DNA of 64,000 nt, taken from contig NZ_CP136910.1 of NCBI RefSeq assembly GCF_033100115.1, forward strand, positions 4,777,001 to 4,841,000, in the 5' to 3' direction. The notes under the pieces are model-generated. The model saw nothing but the letters and a program-made list of their open reading frames with translations. It did no database searches and was not told the origin of the DNA. The translations under genes were made by a program, and so were the position numbers. The DNA comes from Anaerocolumna sp. AGMB13020. GTDB lineage: Bacteria > Bacillota > Clostridia > Lachnospirales > Lachnospiraceae. Within the stretch, counting starts at the first letter, position 1; every line of letters begins with the position of its first letter. Below, one piece after another: positions 51,015-59,107 of this stretch.

Positions 51015-52649
51015 TTAGTTATTATCGTCCTCGCGGTCAATCTGCATAACCTGTCTTTTTCTCGCAAATTCATCGTTATCCAGATACTCATCATAGGTTG
51101 TAACCTTATCGATTAGACCGTTAGGTGTAATTTCAAAGATACGATTAGCTATGGTCTGAACAAACTGATGATCCTGGGAAGTAAAAAGGATAACTCCGGA
51201 AAACTTCATAAGACCATTATTTAATGCAGTTATGGACTCCATATCCAAATGGTTGGTAGGTTCATCCATAATAAGCACGTTAGAACCAAGAATCATCATT
51301 TTAGAGAGCATTACTCTAACACGTTCTCCACCGGAGAGGACATTAACCTTTTTAACTCCCTCTTCACCTGCAAAGAGCATTCTTCCAAGGAAACCTCTTA
51401 CGTAGGTAACATCTTTCTCAGGAGAAAAAGGCATAAGCCAGTCAACGATGATATCCTCTGAGGCAAACTCTTTTGTATTATCTTTCGGAAAATAGGACTG
51501 GCTGGTGGTAATACCCCACTTATATGTTCCTTCATCAGGCTCCAGTTCCCCAGCTAATATACGGAAAAGTGTTGTAGTTGCAAGAGTATTTGGACCAACA
51601 AAAGCAGCTTTATCATCATGGGTAATGGTAAAGGAAAGATTATCCAGAACCTTTACGCCATCAATAGTCTTTGATAGGTTTGTTACGGTCAGAACTTCAT
51701 TTCCTATTTCACGGAAAGGTCTGAAATCAATATATGGATATTTACGGCTGGAAGGACGTATATCATCCAGTTCAATTTTTTCAAGAGCCTTCTTACGGGA
51801 AGTAGCCTGCTTGGACTTGGAGGCATTCGCGCTGAATCTCTGGATAAATTCCTGTAATTCCTTGATCTTATCTTCTTTCTTCTTATTTGCTTCTTTCATC
51901 TGCTTAACCATTAACTGGCTGGATTCATACCAAAAATCGTAGTTACCGGCATAAAGCTGAATCTTTGCATAGTCGATATCAGCAGTATGCGTGCAGACTT
52001 TATTTAAGAAGTAACGGTCATGGGATACCACAATTACGGTATTTTCAAACTGAATAAGGAATTCCTCCAGCCATCTGATAGCTTCCATGTCCAAATGGTT
52101 GGTAGGCTCATCTAACAGAAGGATATCAGGATTTCCGAATAAAGCCTGTGCAAGAAGAACTTTCACCTTCTGGTTACCGTTTAACTCGCTCATCATTTTA
52201 TAATGAAGTTCTGTATCAATTCCTAAACCGTTTAACAGAGTAGCAGCATCGGATTCAGCTTCCCAACCGTTAAGGGTAGCGAATTCACCCTCCAGTTCAC
52301 TTGCCTTAATACCATCTTCTTCTGTAAAATCTTCTTTTGCATAGATGGCATCTTTTGCTTTCATGATGTCATACAGAACCTGATTGCCCATAATTACAGT
52401 ATTTAATACATCATACTGGTCATATTTAAAGTGATCCTGTTGTAAGAAGGAAAGACGCTGTCCGGGAGTGATAATTACATCACCTTTTGTAGGCTCTAAC
52501 TGTCCCGAAAGAATTTTAAGGAAAGTAGATTTACCGGCTCCGTTGGCACCGATTAAACCATAACAGTTTCCTTCTGTGAATTTGATATTTACATCTTCAA
52601 ATAAAGCTCTTTTTCCGAGCCTTAAAGTAATGTTACTTGCCTGAATCAT
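51015..52649 (-). CDS. ABC-F family ATPase (YkpA/YbiT-like)
   Basis: A 544-residue soluble protein with two ABC domains and no membrane segment. The start at 52649 follows GCGAGGG. NBD1 has an intact Walker A (GANGAGKST, K40) but an altered signature LNGNQ (156-160). NBD2 has a normal signature LSGGE but its Walker A reads GPNTLATTT with T358 in place of lysine. DEPTNHLDM occurs in both halves. ABC-F proteins act on the ribosome, in antibiotic protection or translation rescue. The pattern leaves one consensus ATP site and one degenerate site. A 150-base leader with two hairpins precedes it. Confidence 0.92.
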   Translation of the reverse strand: MIQASNITLRLGKRALFEDVNIKFTEGNCYGLIGANGAGKSTFLKILSGQLEPTKGDVIITPGQRLSFLQQDHFKYDQYDVLNTVIMGNQVLYDIMKAKDAIYAKEDFTEEDGIKASELEGEFATLNGWEAESDAATLLNGLGIDTELHYKMMSELNGNQKVKVLLAQALFGNPDILLLDEPTNHLDMEAIRWLEEFLIQFENTVIVVSHDRYFLNKVCTHTADIDYAKIQLYAGNYDFWYESSQLMVKQMKEANKKKEDKIKELQEFIQRFSANASKSKQATSRKKALEKIELDDIRPSSRKYPYIDFRPFREIGNEVLTVTNLSKTIDGVKVLDNLSFTITHDDKAAFVGPNTLATTTLFRILAGELEPDEGTYKWGITTSQSYFPKDNTKEFASEDIIVDWLMPFSPEKDVTYVRGFLGRMLFAGEEGVKKVNVLSGGERVRVMLSKMMILGSNVLIMDEPTNHLDMESITALNNGLMKFSGVILFTSQDHQFVQTIANRIFEITPNGLIDKVTTYDEYLDNDEFARKRQVMQIDREDDNN

Positions 52650-52662
52650 TTTTAACCCTCGC

Positions 52663-52757
52663 ATATCCCCAAAGGAACAGGGATATTGCCACAATTTATA
52701 TTAGTTGAAAGAAGCAGTATGTGGCATCCTTTCTCTGTGAAATATTTCCTTTCAACT
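52663..52757 (-). promoter_or_regulatory. Structured 5' leader of the ABC-F gene
   Basis: On the reverse strand AGTTGAAAG (52757-52749) pairs with CTTTCAACT (52711-52703), and ATATCCC (52686-52680) pairs with GGGATAT (52669-52663) just before the ribosome site. Many ABC-F resistance genes are controlled by leader attenuation. Here no convincing leader peptide is seen. Confidence 0.4.
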
Positions 52758-53120
52758 GAAGCTTCGGTCACTGTGTTTTGCACATTCATTTCTATTTTAT
52801 CGTATAATCATTATTTTGCAAGCATTTTCTTACGAGCAGGCATTTTCCTATGTTACCAGCAGGCATTTTTATTCTGGTATTTAAGCTGTACTCGATATCG
52901 CTGCACTTCCTTCAGTGGCTTCTGAGATTATTGGTATATGGAGAATCCTTAAAACCTGTTTATCAAAATGTAAGGAAAGTGTAAGATAAAATAAATTGAA
53001 TAAATCCCATATAATGGATAGAATTAAGAGGATAACCTAGAAGTACAGGTATATTAGAAGTTATCAGGTGTTAGAAATTAATCAGTTGTGTTCAAAACTG
53101 ATTTTAGATTGGAGGATTAT
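52758..53120. other. Intergenic region between divergent genes
   Basis: On the reverse strand TTGCAA, 16 bases, TAAAAT near 52820-52795 is a candidate ABC-F promoter. A GCAGGCATTTT segment occurs twice (about 52838 and 52860). No gene is supported. Confidence 0.35.
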
Positions 53121-54026
53121 TTGGATACAGTATTAAAAGTAGAGAATCTATATAAACGACTGGGTAAAAGACCTATTATAAAAGGAATCTCTTTTTCGGT
53201 CCAGGAGGGAGAAATATTTGGATTTTTAGGTCCCAATGGTTCCGGAAAGACCACGACGATAAAAATGCTGGTAGATTTGATTTCTATGGATACTGGGAGC
53301 ATTACTATCATGGGAAATAATTTAAAGACTGAAAGAGAAAAAGCCCTGGCATATGTAGGAGCCGTGGTGGAATCACCGGAACTGTACAGCTATCTGTCCG
53401 GATATGAGAATCTGGCACAGATAGCACGTATCCGAAAAATCTCAAAGGAACGCATTGCTGAAGTGGTTGAGCTGGTAGGGCTATCAGAACGTATAAAGGA
53501 TAAGATGAAGAAATATTCTTTAGGAATGAAACAACGCCTTGGGTTGGCAGCGGCACTTTTATCTGAACCAAAGCTTCTTATTCTGGACGAGCCAACAAAC
53601 GGCCTGGACCCCAACGGGATTATAGAACTCCGTAATATCCTTAAAAGGCTTGCCAGAGACAAAGGAATGGCGGTATTCGTCTCTTCCCATATATTAGGGG
53701 AAATTCAACAGCTATGTGATACGGTTGCCTTTATTGAGAGCGGTGTAATAACTTCCGTTGAAAGTATGACAGCCGTTCATCAGACATATGTGTATATCCT
53801 GGAAGCGGAGAAAACAGAAGAAACTCATAGCTTGCTTCTTGCCTTAAAAGGAATTAAAAATGTAAAAGAAGTTGAAGAAGGGTACACCATAGAACTGGAA
53901 GGAAGAAAACCCGGTGATGTCTTAAAAGAAATGATTAACTCCGGAATTGATGTCCAGACTTTCTCCAGGCATTTAAAAGAATTGGAAGAAAGATATCTGG
54001 AATTGATAAAAGGAGGTATCCGTTAA
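53121..54026 (+). CDS. ABC transporter ATP-binding protein
   Basis: A 301-residue nucleotide-binding subunit. A TTG start at 53121 is selected because GGAGG stands 5 bases before it; a longer frame from 53088 lacks a ribosome site. Walker A is GPNGSGKTTT, the signature is YSLGMKQRLGLA and Walker B is LLILDEPTNGLDP. The C-terminal ~80 residues are the accessory domain typical of ABC-2 exporter ATPases of bacitracin/lantibiotic type. The stop overlaps the permease start by one base (TAATG). Confidence 0.93.
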   Translation: MDTVLKVENLYKRLGKRPIIKGISFSVQEGEIFGFLGPNGSGKTTTIKMLVDLISMDTGSITIMGNNLKTEREKALAYVGAVVESPELYSYLSGYENLAQIARIRKISKERIAEVVELVGLSERIKDKMKKYSLGMKQRLGLAAALLSEPKLLILDEPTNGLDPNGIIELRNILKRLARDKGMAVFVSSHILGEIQQLCDTVAFIESGVITSVESMTAVHQTYVYILEAEKTEETHSLLLALKGIKNVKEVEEGYTIELEGRKPGDVLKEMINSGIDVQTFSRHLKELEERYLELIKGGIR

Positions 54027-55240
54027 TGTTTGGAGGACTTTTTGTTAATGAAGTAATAAAGCTGTTTACCAAGAAAAAGACCTATATTATATGGGGATTG
54101 TTCATCATATTGTGTGTCATTCTGGTAGTGGTAAATGAAACTGCTGAAAAGAATTATTTGCGATACAACAGCCCGGAAGCGCAGCTTGAGAATCTTACTG
54201 CTGAGCTTAAGAATCAGGAAAGCTATCTTGCAAGCCTGAAAAGTGATACAAGTTTATCAGAAGAGGAAAGGCAACTCTATGAAGTACAAGGCAACAGTTA
54301 CCTGGAGAGCCTGAAAGAGCAGATTGCTACTGCCAAAGCTTCACTTGCAGCAGCAAAAGGCACCGACTGGCGAGACAATCTTAAGCAGCAGATTGAAGAG
54401 CAGAAGAAAAGCCTGAATGAGACAGAGGATACGGCGTCTAAGAAATATCAGGCCAGAGAAATTGAAAAGCTTCAGATGCATCTTGATAATAATATTCCGT
54501 TAGATGACTCCAGCTATAATACCGGAATTAATTACTATGTACTCAGTATAACGATGATTGCTGCAAGCTTTTTAGGATTTGGTTTAATTATGTTTAATGG
54601 AGATAATGTTTCAAGCGAATATAATCCTGGCACTCTTAAGTTTTTGCTTATACAACCTGTTACCCGTATAAAGGTACTGCTCAGTAAGTTCTTGGTCATG
54701 GTACTGAGTTCTGCCTTACTGATAATGATAACGCAGTTTCTGTTTTTTATAGGGGTTGGTCTTGTGAAAGGCTTTGGAGGTTTTAACAGGCCGGTATTAG
54801 TAGGTATTAAGTACGAATATATCTTTAGTAACGGTCAGAAGTATTTGACAGAAATAACCGGCAGTGGTTATTATATACCTTTATGGCAGTATTTACTTAA
54901 GGCTTTATTGCTGCAGTTTTTGTTTCTGGTCGTAATGGTATCTTTTATACTTTTGGTCTCAACAATATCAAAATCCAGTGTAATAGCCATGACAGTTCTA
55001 ATCTGTACTATATTAGGCGCGAATATCGTATACGGCTTATCAGCAACCTATCGAAAAATATCACCGTTCGTTTTCTTGCACTATTCAAACATTGACGATG
55101 TTATTACAGGGCGAGCGGTGTATAGAACCTCCTCCTTCTTATTTACAGGACAGACGGTTATCATTATGTCCGTTCTATCTGTAATTCTTTTCTTGGGAGC
55201 ATCACTATGGGTGTTCAAAAAGAGAGATATTCAGATATAG
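54026..55240 (+). CDS. ABC-2 type permease with extracellular coiled-coil loop
   Basis: A 404-residue membrane protein paired with the ATPase encoded before it. After a first membrane helix (~20-40) comes a ~130-residue charged, coiled-coil-like segment (residues ~48-160, EEERQLYEVQGNSYLESL), then five more membrane helices from ~175 onward. This is the general ABC-2 permease layout with an unusually long first loop. The substrate is unknown. No terminator is evident before the long repeat-bearing gap. Confidence 0.88.
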   Translation: MFGGLFVNEVIKLFTKKKTYIIWGLFIILCVILVVVNETAEKNYLRYNSPEAQLENLTAELKNQESYLASLKSDTSLSEEERQLYEVQGNSYLESLKEQIATAKASLAAAKGTDWRDNLKQQIEEQKKSLNETEDTASKKYQAREIEKLQMHLDNNIPLDDSSYNTGINYYVLSITMIAASFLGFGLIMFNGDNVSSEYNPGTLKFLLIQPVTRIKVLLSKFLVMVLSSALLIMITQFLFFIGVGLVKGFGGFNRPVLVGIKYEYIFSNGQKYLTEITGSGYYIPLWQYLLKALLLQFLFLVVMVSFILLVSTISKSSVIAMTVLICTILGANIVYGLSATYRKISPFVFLHYSNIDDVITGRAVYRTSSFLFTGQTVIIMSVLSVILFLGASLWVFKKRDIQI

Positions 55241-55624
55241 GGTGAGTTAATTCGTTATAGATGTTTTTAGTTTATATGAACAGCATTAGTTATTGAAGCT
55301 GAGTCTTACGAAAGACTTTAGCAGTTGAGTATTGATAAACCGGAAACAATAACCGGGGTGATAACCATAAATTTTTTATTTAAAATCTTATTATATTATG
55401 GATAGTCCTATATTATCACGGTTGTATAAGTTGAATTGATCTTGAGTGCTTGATTCCTTGCGGATGAATCATGAAGAAAACTTATATGCACACAGGGAGT
55501 TATAGGGCTATCGTTGCGTTTTCTGATCATTCAGCCGTAACGCAAGAAAAATGTAAAGGTGTCTTAGATTGCTAAAAGCTTTTTTATAATTAAAAGCAGA
55601 GGTAAGGGTATATGTTATTAAATG
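55241..55624. other. Intergenic region after the ABC permease
   Basis: No gene is supported. AGTCTT/AAGACT (about 55301-55316) forms a small hairpin without a T-run. The remainder is AT-rich spacer. Confidence 0.35.
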
Positions 55625-55666
55625 AGCGGCAAACATATTAGATGAATATCTAATATTCTTGCCGCT
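55625..55666. promoter_or_regulatory. Hairpin enclosing a 22-bp palindrome
   Basis: AGCGGCAA (55625-55632) and TTGCCGCT (55659-55666) enclose ATATTAGA-TGAATA-TCTAATAT (55635-55656). This is the same 22-bp palindrome found twice before the ArsR gene at 56178. The enclosing stem could be a terminator-like hairpin; the palindrome could be a third operator. Confidence 0.55.
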
Positions 55667-55686
55667 GTATTTAGTTATATTTAAAA

Positions 55687-55871
55687 GGAAGCATAGTGCG
55701 AAAGGAAGCATAGTGCGAAAGGAAGCATAGTGCGAAAGGAAGCATAGTACGAAAGAAAGCATAGTGCGAAAGAAAGCATAGTGCGAAAGAAAGTATAGTT
55801 CGAAAGAATGCGTAGTTCGAGAGGAAGCATAGTTCCAAAAGAAGCATAATTCAAAAGGAAGTGTAGCCAGG
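55687..55871. repeat. 17-bp tandem repeat array, about 11 copies
   Basis: Head-to-tail copies of GGAAGCATAGTGCGAAA. The first three are identical, and the later ones diverge progressively, until the array fades at the eleventh copy. The period is not a multiple of three, so the open frames over it on the reverse strand are a by-product of the repeat. No spacers exist, so this is not a CRISPR array. Confidence 0.9.
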
Positions 55872-56073
55872 AAGTATAACACAATAGAAAATAAAATTCG
55901 AGAGAATGTCTAAGACGAAAGAAAAATAAATCAAAGAAAGTATATTTTAAAGGATTCGTCCTTATTTTCCGTTCTTGTAAATCACTAGCAAATCATAATA
56001 GAAGTAAATAAAACCTAATAAAAATTCCAAAATAAGATTTTGAAAATAGTATTAAATAATACTCAAACTTATG

Positions 56074-56119
56074 ATATTAGATAAACATCTATTATTTATA
56101 TTAGACAATCATCTAATAT
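56074..56119 (+). promoter_or_regulatory. Two 22-bp palindromic operators upstream of the ArsR gene
   Basis: ATATTAGA-TAAACA-TCTATTAT (56074-56095) and ATATTAGA-CAATCA-TCTAATAT (56098-56119), both with 8-base arms and 6-base centres, start 24 bases apart, about two helical turns. The second ends 3 bases before the -35 hexamer of the promoter. They are probable binding sites for the ArsR-type regulator encoded next. Confidence 0.65.
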
Positions 56120-56121
56120 TA

Positions 56122-56150
56122 TTGACGAATATCTTTTCGTGTGTTAAATT
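56122..56150 (+). promoter_or_regulatory. Promoter of the arsR-type/ABC exporter operon
   Basis: TTGACG (56122-56127), a 17-base spacer and TAAATT (56145-56150), 28 bases before the start codon. Confidence 0.7.
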
Positions 56151-56177
56151 AGTAAAAACAAAGTGGGAGGAAAAACA

Positions 56178-57284
56178 ATGGAAATAAAAGATTATAGATT
56201 GATTACTGAACCTAACTGGGACTATGAACTGGTAAATACAATTGTAGATACTCTTGGAAATAAGGAAAAAGAAACAAGTAATTCTCCAATCGCTAAAGAG
56301 TTTGCAGTAATTTTAAAAAATGTTTATGAGTACAAGGAAAAGGTGTTGGAAGGGGTTCTGCCTATTCTGGAGAAATATCCTGATATTAGACAGCTCTTTG
56401 AAATCACTGCTGTTGAAAAGGATAACAGAGCGAGACCCATTCTAGTTACCCTCACCAGCCAGAAGAAACTCCATGCAGGTATGACAAAAGAAGAGATGGA
56501 TGTCATCATGTTAGAGGGAGTCCAGGACTGGGCAAAATCAGTTAGTGGTGAATACAGCGAAATCAGGATAACAAATTTATCTGAGTTTATCGAGTTTTTA
56601 AAGGACCTGGAAACCGAAGACAGTGTTAAGATGAAAATGATAACAATATACTCTGAACGCTACACATTATTGCCAAGAGCCCAGCAGTTTATAGCAGAGA
56701 GCATTAAAATACTGCAGGAGTATTATCCAATTGTGGAAAAAGAGTTTGAAGAAGCAATCGTATCGCTACAGGATAAGTCCTATTTAGAAAGCAATTTTAA
56801 TGATCTGGGATACATTAAATTTGGTAAATGTAACCGAATTGTTGTGCAGCCCTGCATACTGCCCTATAACCAGATTGCTGTGGACTGGAGAGATGAGGAG
56901 GAAAAAGAAGTTGCTGCAGATGTAGGTATTTATGTATTTCAGCTTAGCAACACAAATAAGAAGGTTGCTTTAAGTGATTCCAAGATTCTAAGTGCACTAA
57001 AAGCCTTAGGCGATGCCACCAGACTCAAAATAATCCGTATGCTTTCAGGAAAAAAGATGTATATTCAGGAAATTGCAGATGTATTAGGTCTCACACCGGC
57101 GACGGTATCCCATCATATTAACCTGCTACTGCAAGAGGGATTTGTATGCGTAACAGTAGACGTGGAAAAAGCAAAAAAAATCTTTTATGAAATCAACCCT
57201 GCAAAGTTCCACGAATGGGGAGAGGCCGTGAAGCAGCTTGGGGTGGAAGCCTTGAGCACTGACAGGAAAGGGGAAGGGCAGTAA
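56178..57284 (+). CDS. ArsR-type regulator with large N-terminal domain
   Basis: A 368-residue protein; the ATG at 56178 follows GGGAGG. The winged helix-turn-helix is at the C-terminus (KALGDATRLKIIRMLSGKKM, LGLTPATVSHHINLLLQEG). The ~270 residues before it are helical with no named motif and probably form a ligand or peptide sensor. No Cys pair for metal sensing is seen, so it is not a classical metal-sensing ArsR. The stop overlaps the start of the exporter gene by one base. With the repeated palindromes and promoter upstream, it is likely an autoregulated repressor of the two exporter genes. Confidence 0.82.
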   Translation: MEIKDYRLITEPNWDYELVNTIVDTLGNKEKETSNSPIAKEFAVILKNVYEYKEKVLEGVLPILEKYPDIRQLFEITAVEKDNRARPILVTLTSQKKLHAGMTKEEMDVIMLEGVQDWAKSVSGEYSEIRITNLSEFIEFLKDLETEDSVKMKMITIYSERYTLLPRAQQFIAESIKILQEYYPIVEKEFEEAIVSLQDKSYLESNFNDLGYIKFGKCNRIVVQPCILPYNQIAVDWRDEEEKEVAADVGIYVFQLSNTNKKVALSDSKILSALKALGDATRLKIIRMLSGKKMYIQEIADVLGLTPATVSHHINLLLQEGFVCVTVDVEKAKKIFYEINPAKFHEWGEAVKQLGVEALSTDRKGEGQ

Positions 57285-59107
57285 TGGAAGAAAACTTAAA
57301 ATATCCCATTGGCAGTACCCTCGGGAGAATGTTAGCCAATGTGACTGCAACAAATAAGAAACTCTATCTCTTTTTTTTAATCTATACGCTGGCGGGAGGT
57401 ATTTATCCTTTTTTTGCAGTATTATTACCTAAATATCTTTTGACGGAAGTAACCGGAGGAGAGGGCACAATAGAAGGTATACTTAAAATTGTTTTATTAT
57501 TCCTGGGATTAATGGCGGCCTTCGGGTTTATAAGAACTTTCACCAATTCCATTTCTTATCCTGCTATTACCTATTTAAGACTCGATTATTTAAGAGATAC
57601 CTTCGATAAGCTGGTCAGTGTAGATTATCAGCATATGGAGGATTCCAATTTCTTTGAGAAGAATGAAAGAGCTTTACAGGCGAACAGCTCAAACGATAAC
57701 GGAGTGGAAGGGGTATACCATAAATTATTTGAAGTAGGTCCGATACTTTTGACTTCTTTAGGATTACTGGTTATTATCGGCAGGCTGAATATATGGATTT
57801 TGCTTGGACTTTTGCTGAATATTGCAGTTGGTATCTGGGTTAGAAGGGGTGTTCATAAATATAACTACCGGAGGAAAGAAGAGGTTGCTCATGCCGCGCG
57901 TAAGATGCAATATTACTATAATACCACACATGACTTCAGCTATGGAAAAGATATCCGGTTATACCGTTTTCAGAACAGAGTCAATGAAAATTATAGTAAG
58001 GAAATCAAAGGCTATTTAAAGCTTCAAAAAAGCATTAAGAACAGAGAGTTTTCACTGGGGTTAATGGAAGTGCTTACTTTCCTGATCAGTAATGGGCTTA
58101 CCTATGCCATTTTGATCTACAAAACCGCAAACGGTATGCCTATTGCAGATTTTTCCATGTACCTGACAGCAGTTACCTCCCTGACGGTAATGCTTAATCA
58201 GGTATCAGAGCAGTTTACATTTATTTTGAATGAAGGTCAGTATGTTCATGATTTTTATACGTTTCTTGATACCGATATGGGGGATAAGGAACTAAAAGAA
58301 AAATCGGTAAGCGCAGAAAGACTTAAAGCAGGAGAGACCCTTGAGGTTGTATTTGACGATGTTAGTTTCTGCTATCCGGGAACAGAGAAGTATATCTTCA
58401 AACATCTGAACTTTACAATAAATAAAGGTGAGAAATTAGCCATTGTTGGTATTAACGGAGCCGGAAAAACCACCCTTGTAAAGCTGATGACCGGCCTATT
58501 TCCGGTAACAGAGGGTGAAATCAGAATAAATGGTATTCCGATTTCCGAGTTTAATAAAAAGGATCTTTATGCTATGTTTTCTGCAGTATTTCAGGATGTT
58601 AATGTACTGGCATATACCATTAAGGAGAATATTGCCTGTTCTTCCCTGGATGGAAACGAAGACAGAGTACGTAAGGTGCTGGAAAAGGTAGGACTTAAAA
58701 AGAAAATTGACAGCCTGCCAAAAGGGATTGATCAGACAATGTTAAAAGTAATAGAAGAAGACGGTGTGGAATTTTCCGGTGGTGAGAGCCAGAAATTAGC
58801 CATTGCAAGAGCGCTGTATAAGGATGCAAGAATGGTTATTATGGATGAACCTACTGCAGCTCTGGATGCACTGGCAGAAGCAGAAATATATGAGAACTTC
58901 AGTGATCTGGTGAAAGGAAAAACAGCAGTATACATTTCTCATCGATTAGCCAGTACAAAATTCTGTGACAAAATTGCACTTTTCGATGGTGACGGGCTTA
59001 AGGAGTATGGTAACCATGATGAGCTCATGAATGCCAAAGGTGAGTATTATAATATGTTTATGATTCAGGGTAAATATTACAACGAGGAGGTGGCTGTAAG
59101 TGAATAA
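57284..59107 (+). CDS. ABC exporter half-transporter 1
   Basis: A 607-residue protein with six membrane helices (residues ~25-325) and a C-terminal NBD. Walker A is GINGAGKTTL, signature FSGGESQK, Walker B VIMDEPTAALD. Q-loop and H-loop (ISHRLAS) are present. It overlaps the regulator gene (TAATG) and the second exporter by 8 bases, so the two halves are made together and probably form a heterodimer. Substrate unknown; a drug or peptide exporter is plausible. Confidence 0.92.
   Translation: MEENLKYPIGSTLGRMLANVTATNKKLYLFFLIYTLAGGIYPFFAVLLPKYLLTEVTGGEGTIEGILKIVLLFLGLMAAFGFIRTFTNSISYPAITYLRLDYLRDTFDKLVSVDYQHMEDSNFFEKNERALQANSSNDNGVEGVYHKLFEVGPILLTSLGLLVIIGRLNIWILLGLLLNIAVGIWVRRGVHKYNYRRKEEVAHAARKMQYYYNTTHDFSYGKDIRLYRFQNRVNENYSKEIKGYLKLQKSIKNREFSLGLMEVLTFLISNGLTYAILIYKTANGMPIADFSMYLTAVTSLTVMLNQVSEQFTFILNEGQYVHDFYTFLDTDMGDKELKEKSVSAERLKAGETLEVVFDDVSFCYPGTEKYIFKHLNFTINKGEKLAIVGINGAGKTTLVKLMTGLFPVTEGEIRINGIPISEFNKKDLYAMFSAVFQDVNVLAYTIKENIACSSLDGNEDRVRKVLEKVGLKKKIDSLPKGIDQTMLKVIEEDGVEFSGGESQKLAIARALYKDARMVIMDEPTAALDALAEAEIYENFSDLVKGKTAVYISHRLASTKFCDKIALFDGDGLKEYGNHDELMNAKGEYYNMFMIQGKYYNEEVAVSE

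Noticed and set aside
55687..55871. Resemblance to a CRISPR array
   Set aside because: Units are directly adjacent with no spacers, and no cas genes are present.
55508..55884. Reverse-strand open frames of 124 and 67 codons with repeated CFLSHYASFRT-like segments
   Set aside because: They arise from the 17-bp tandem repeat, which contains no stop in any reverse frame and so produces a 17-residue periodicity. No ribosome site supports translation.
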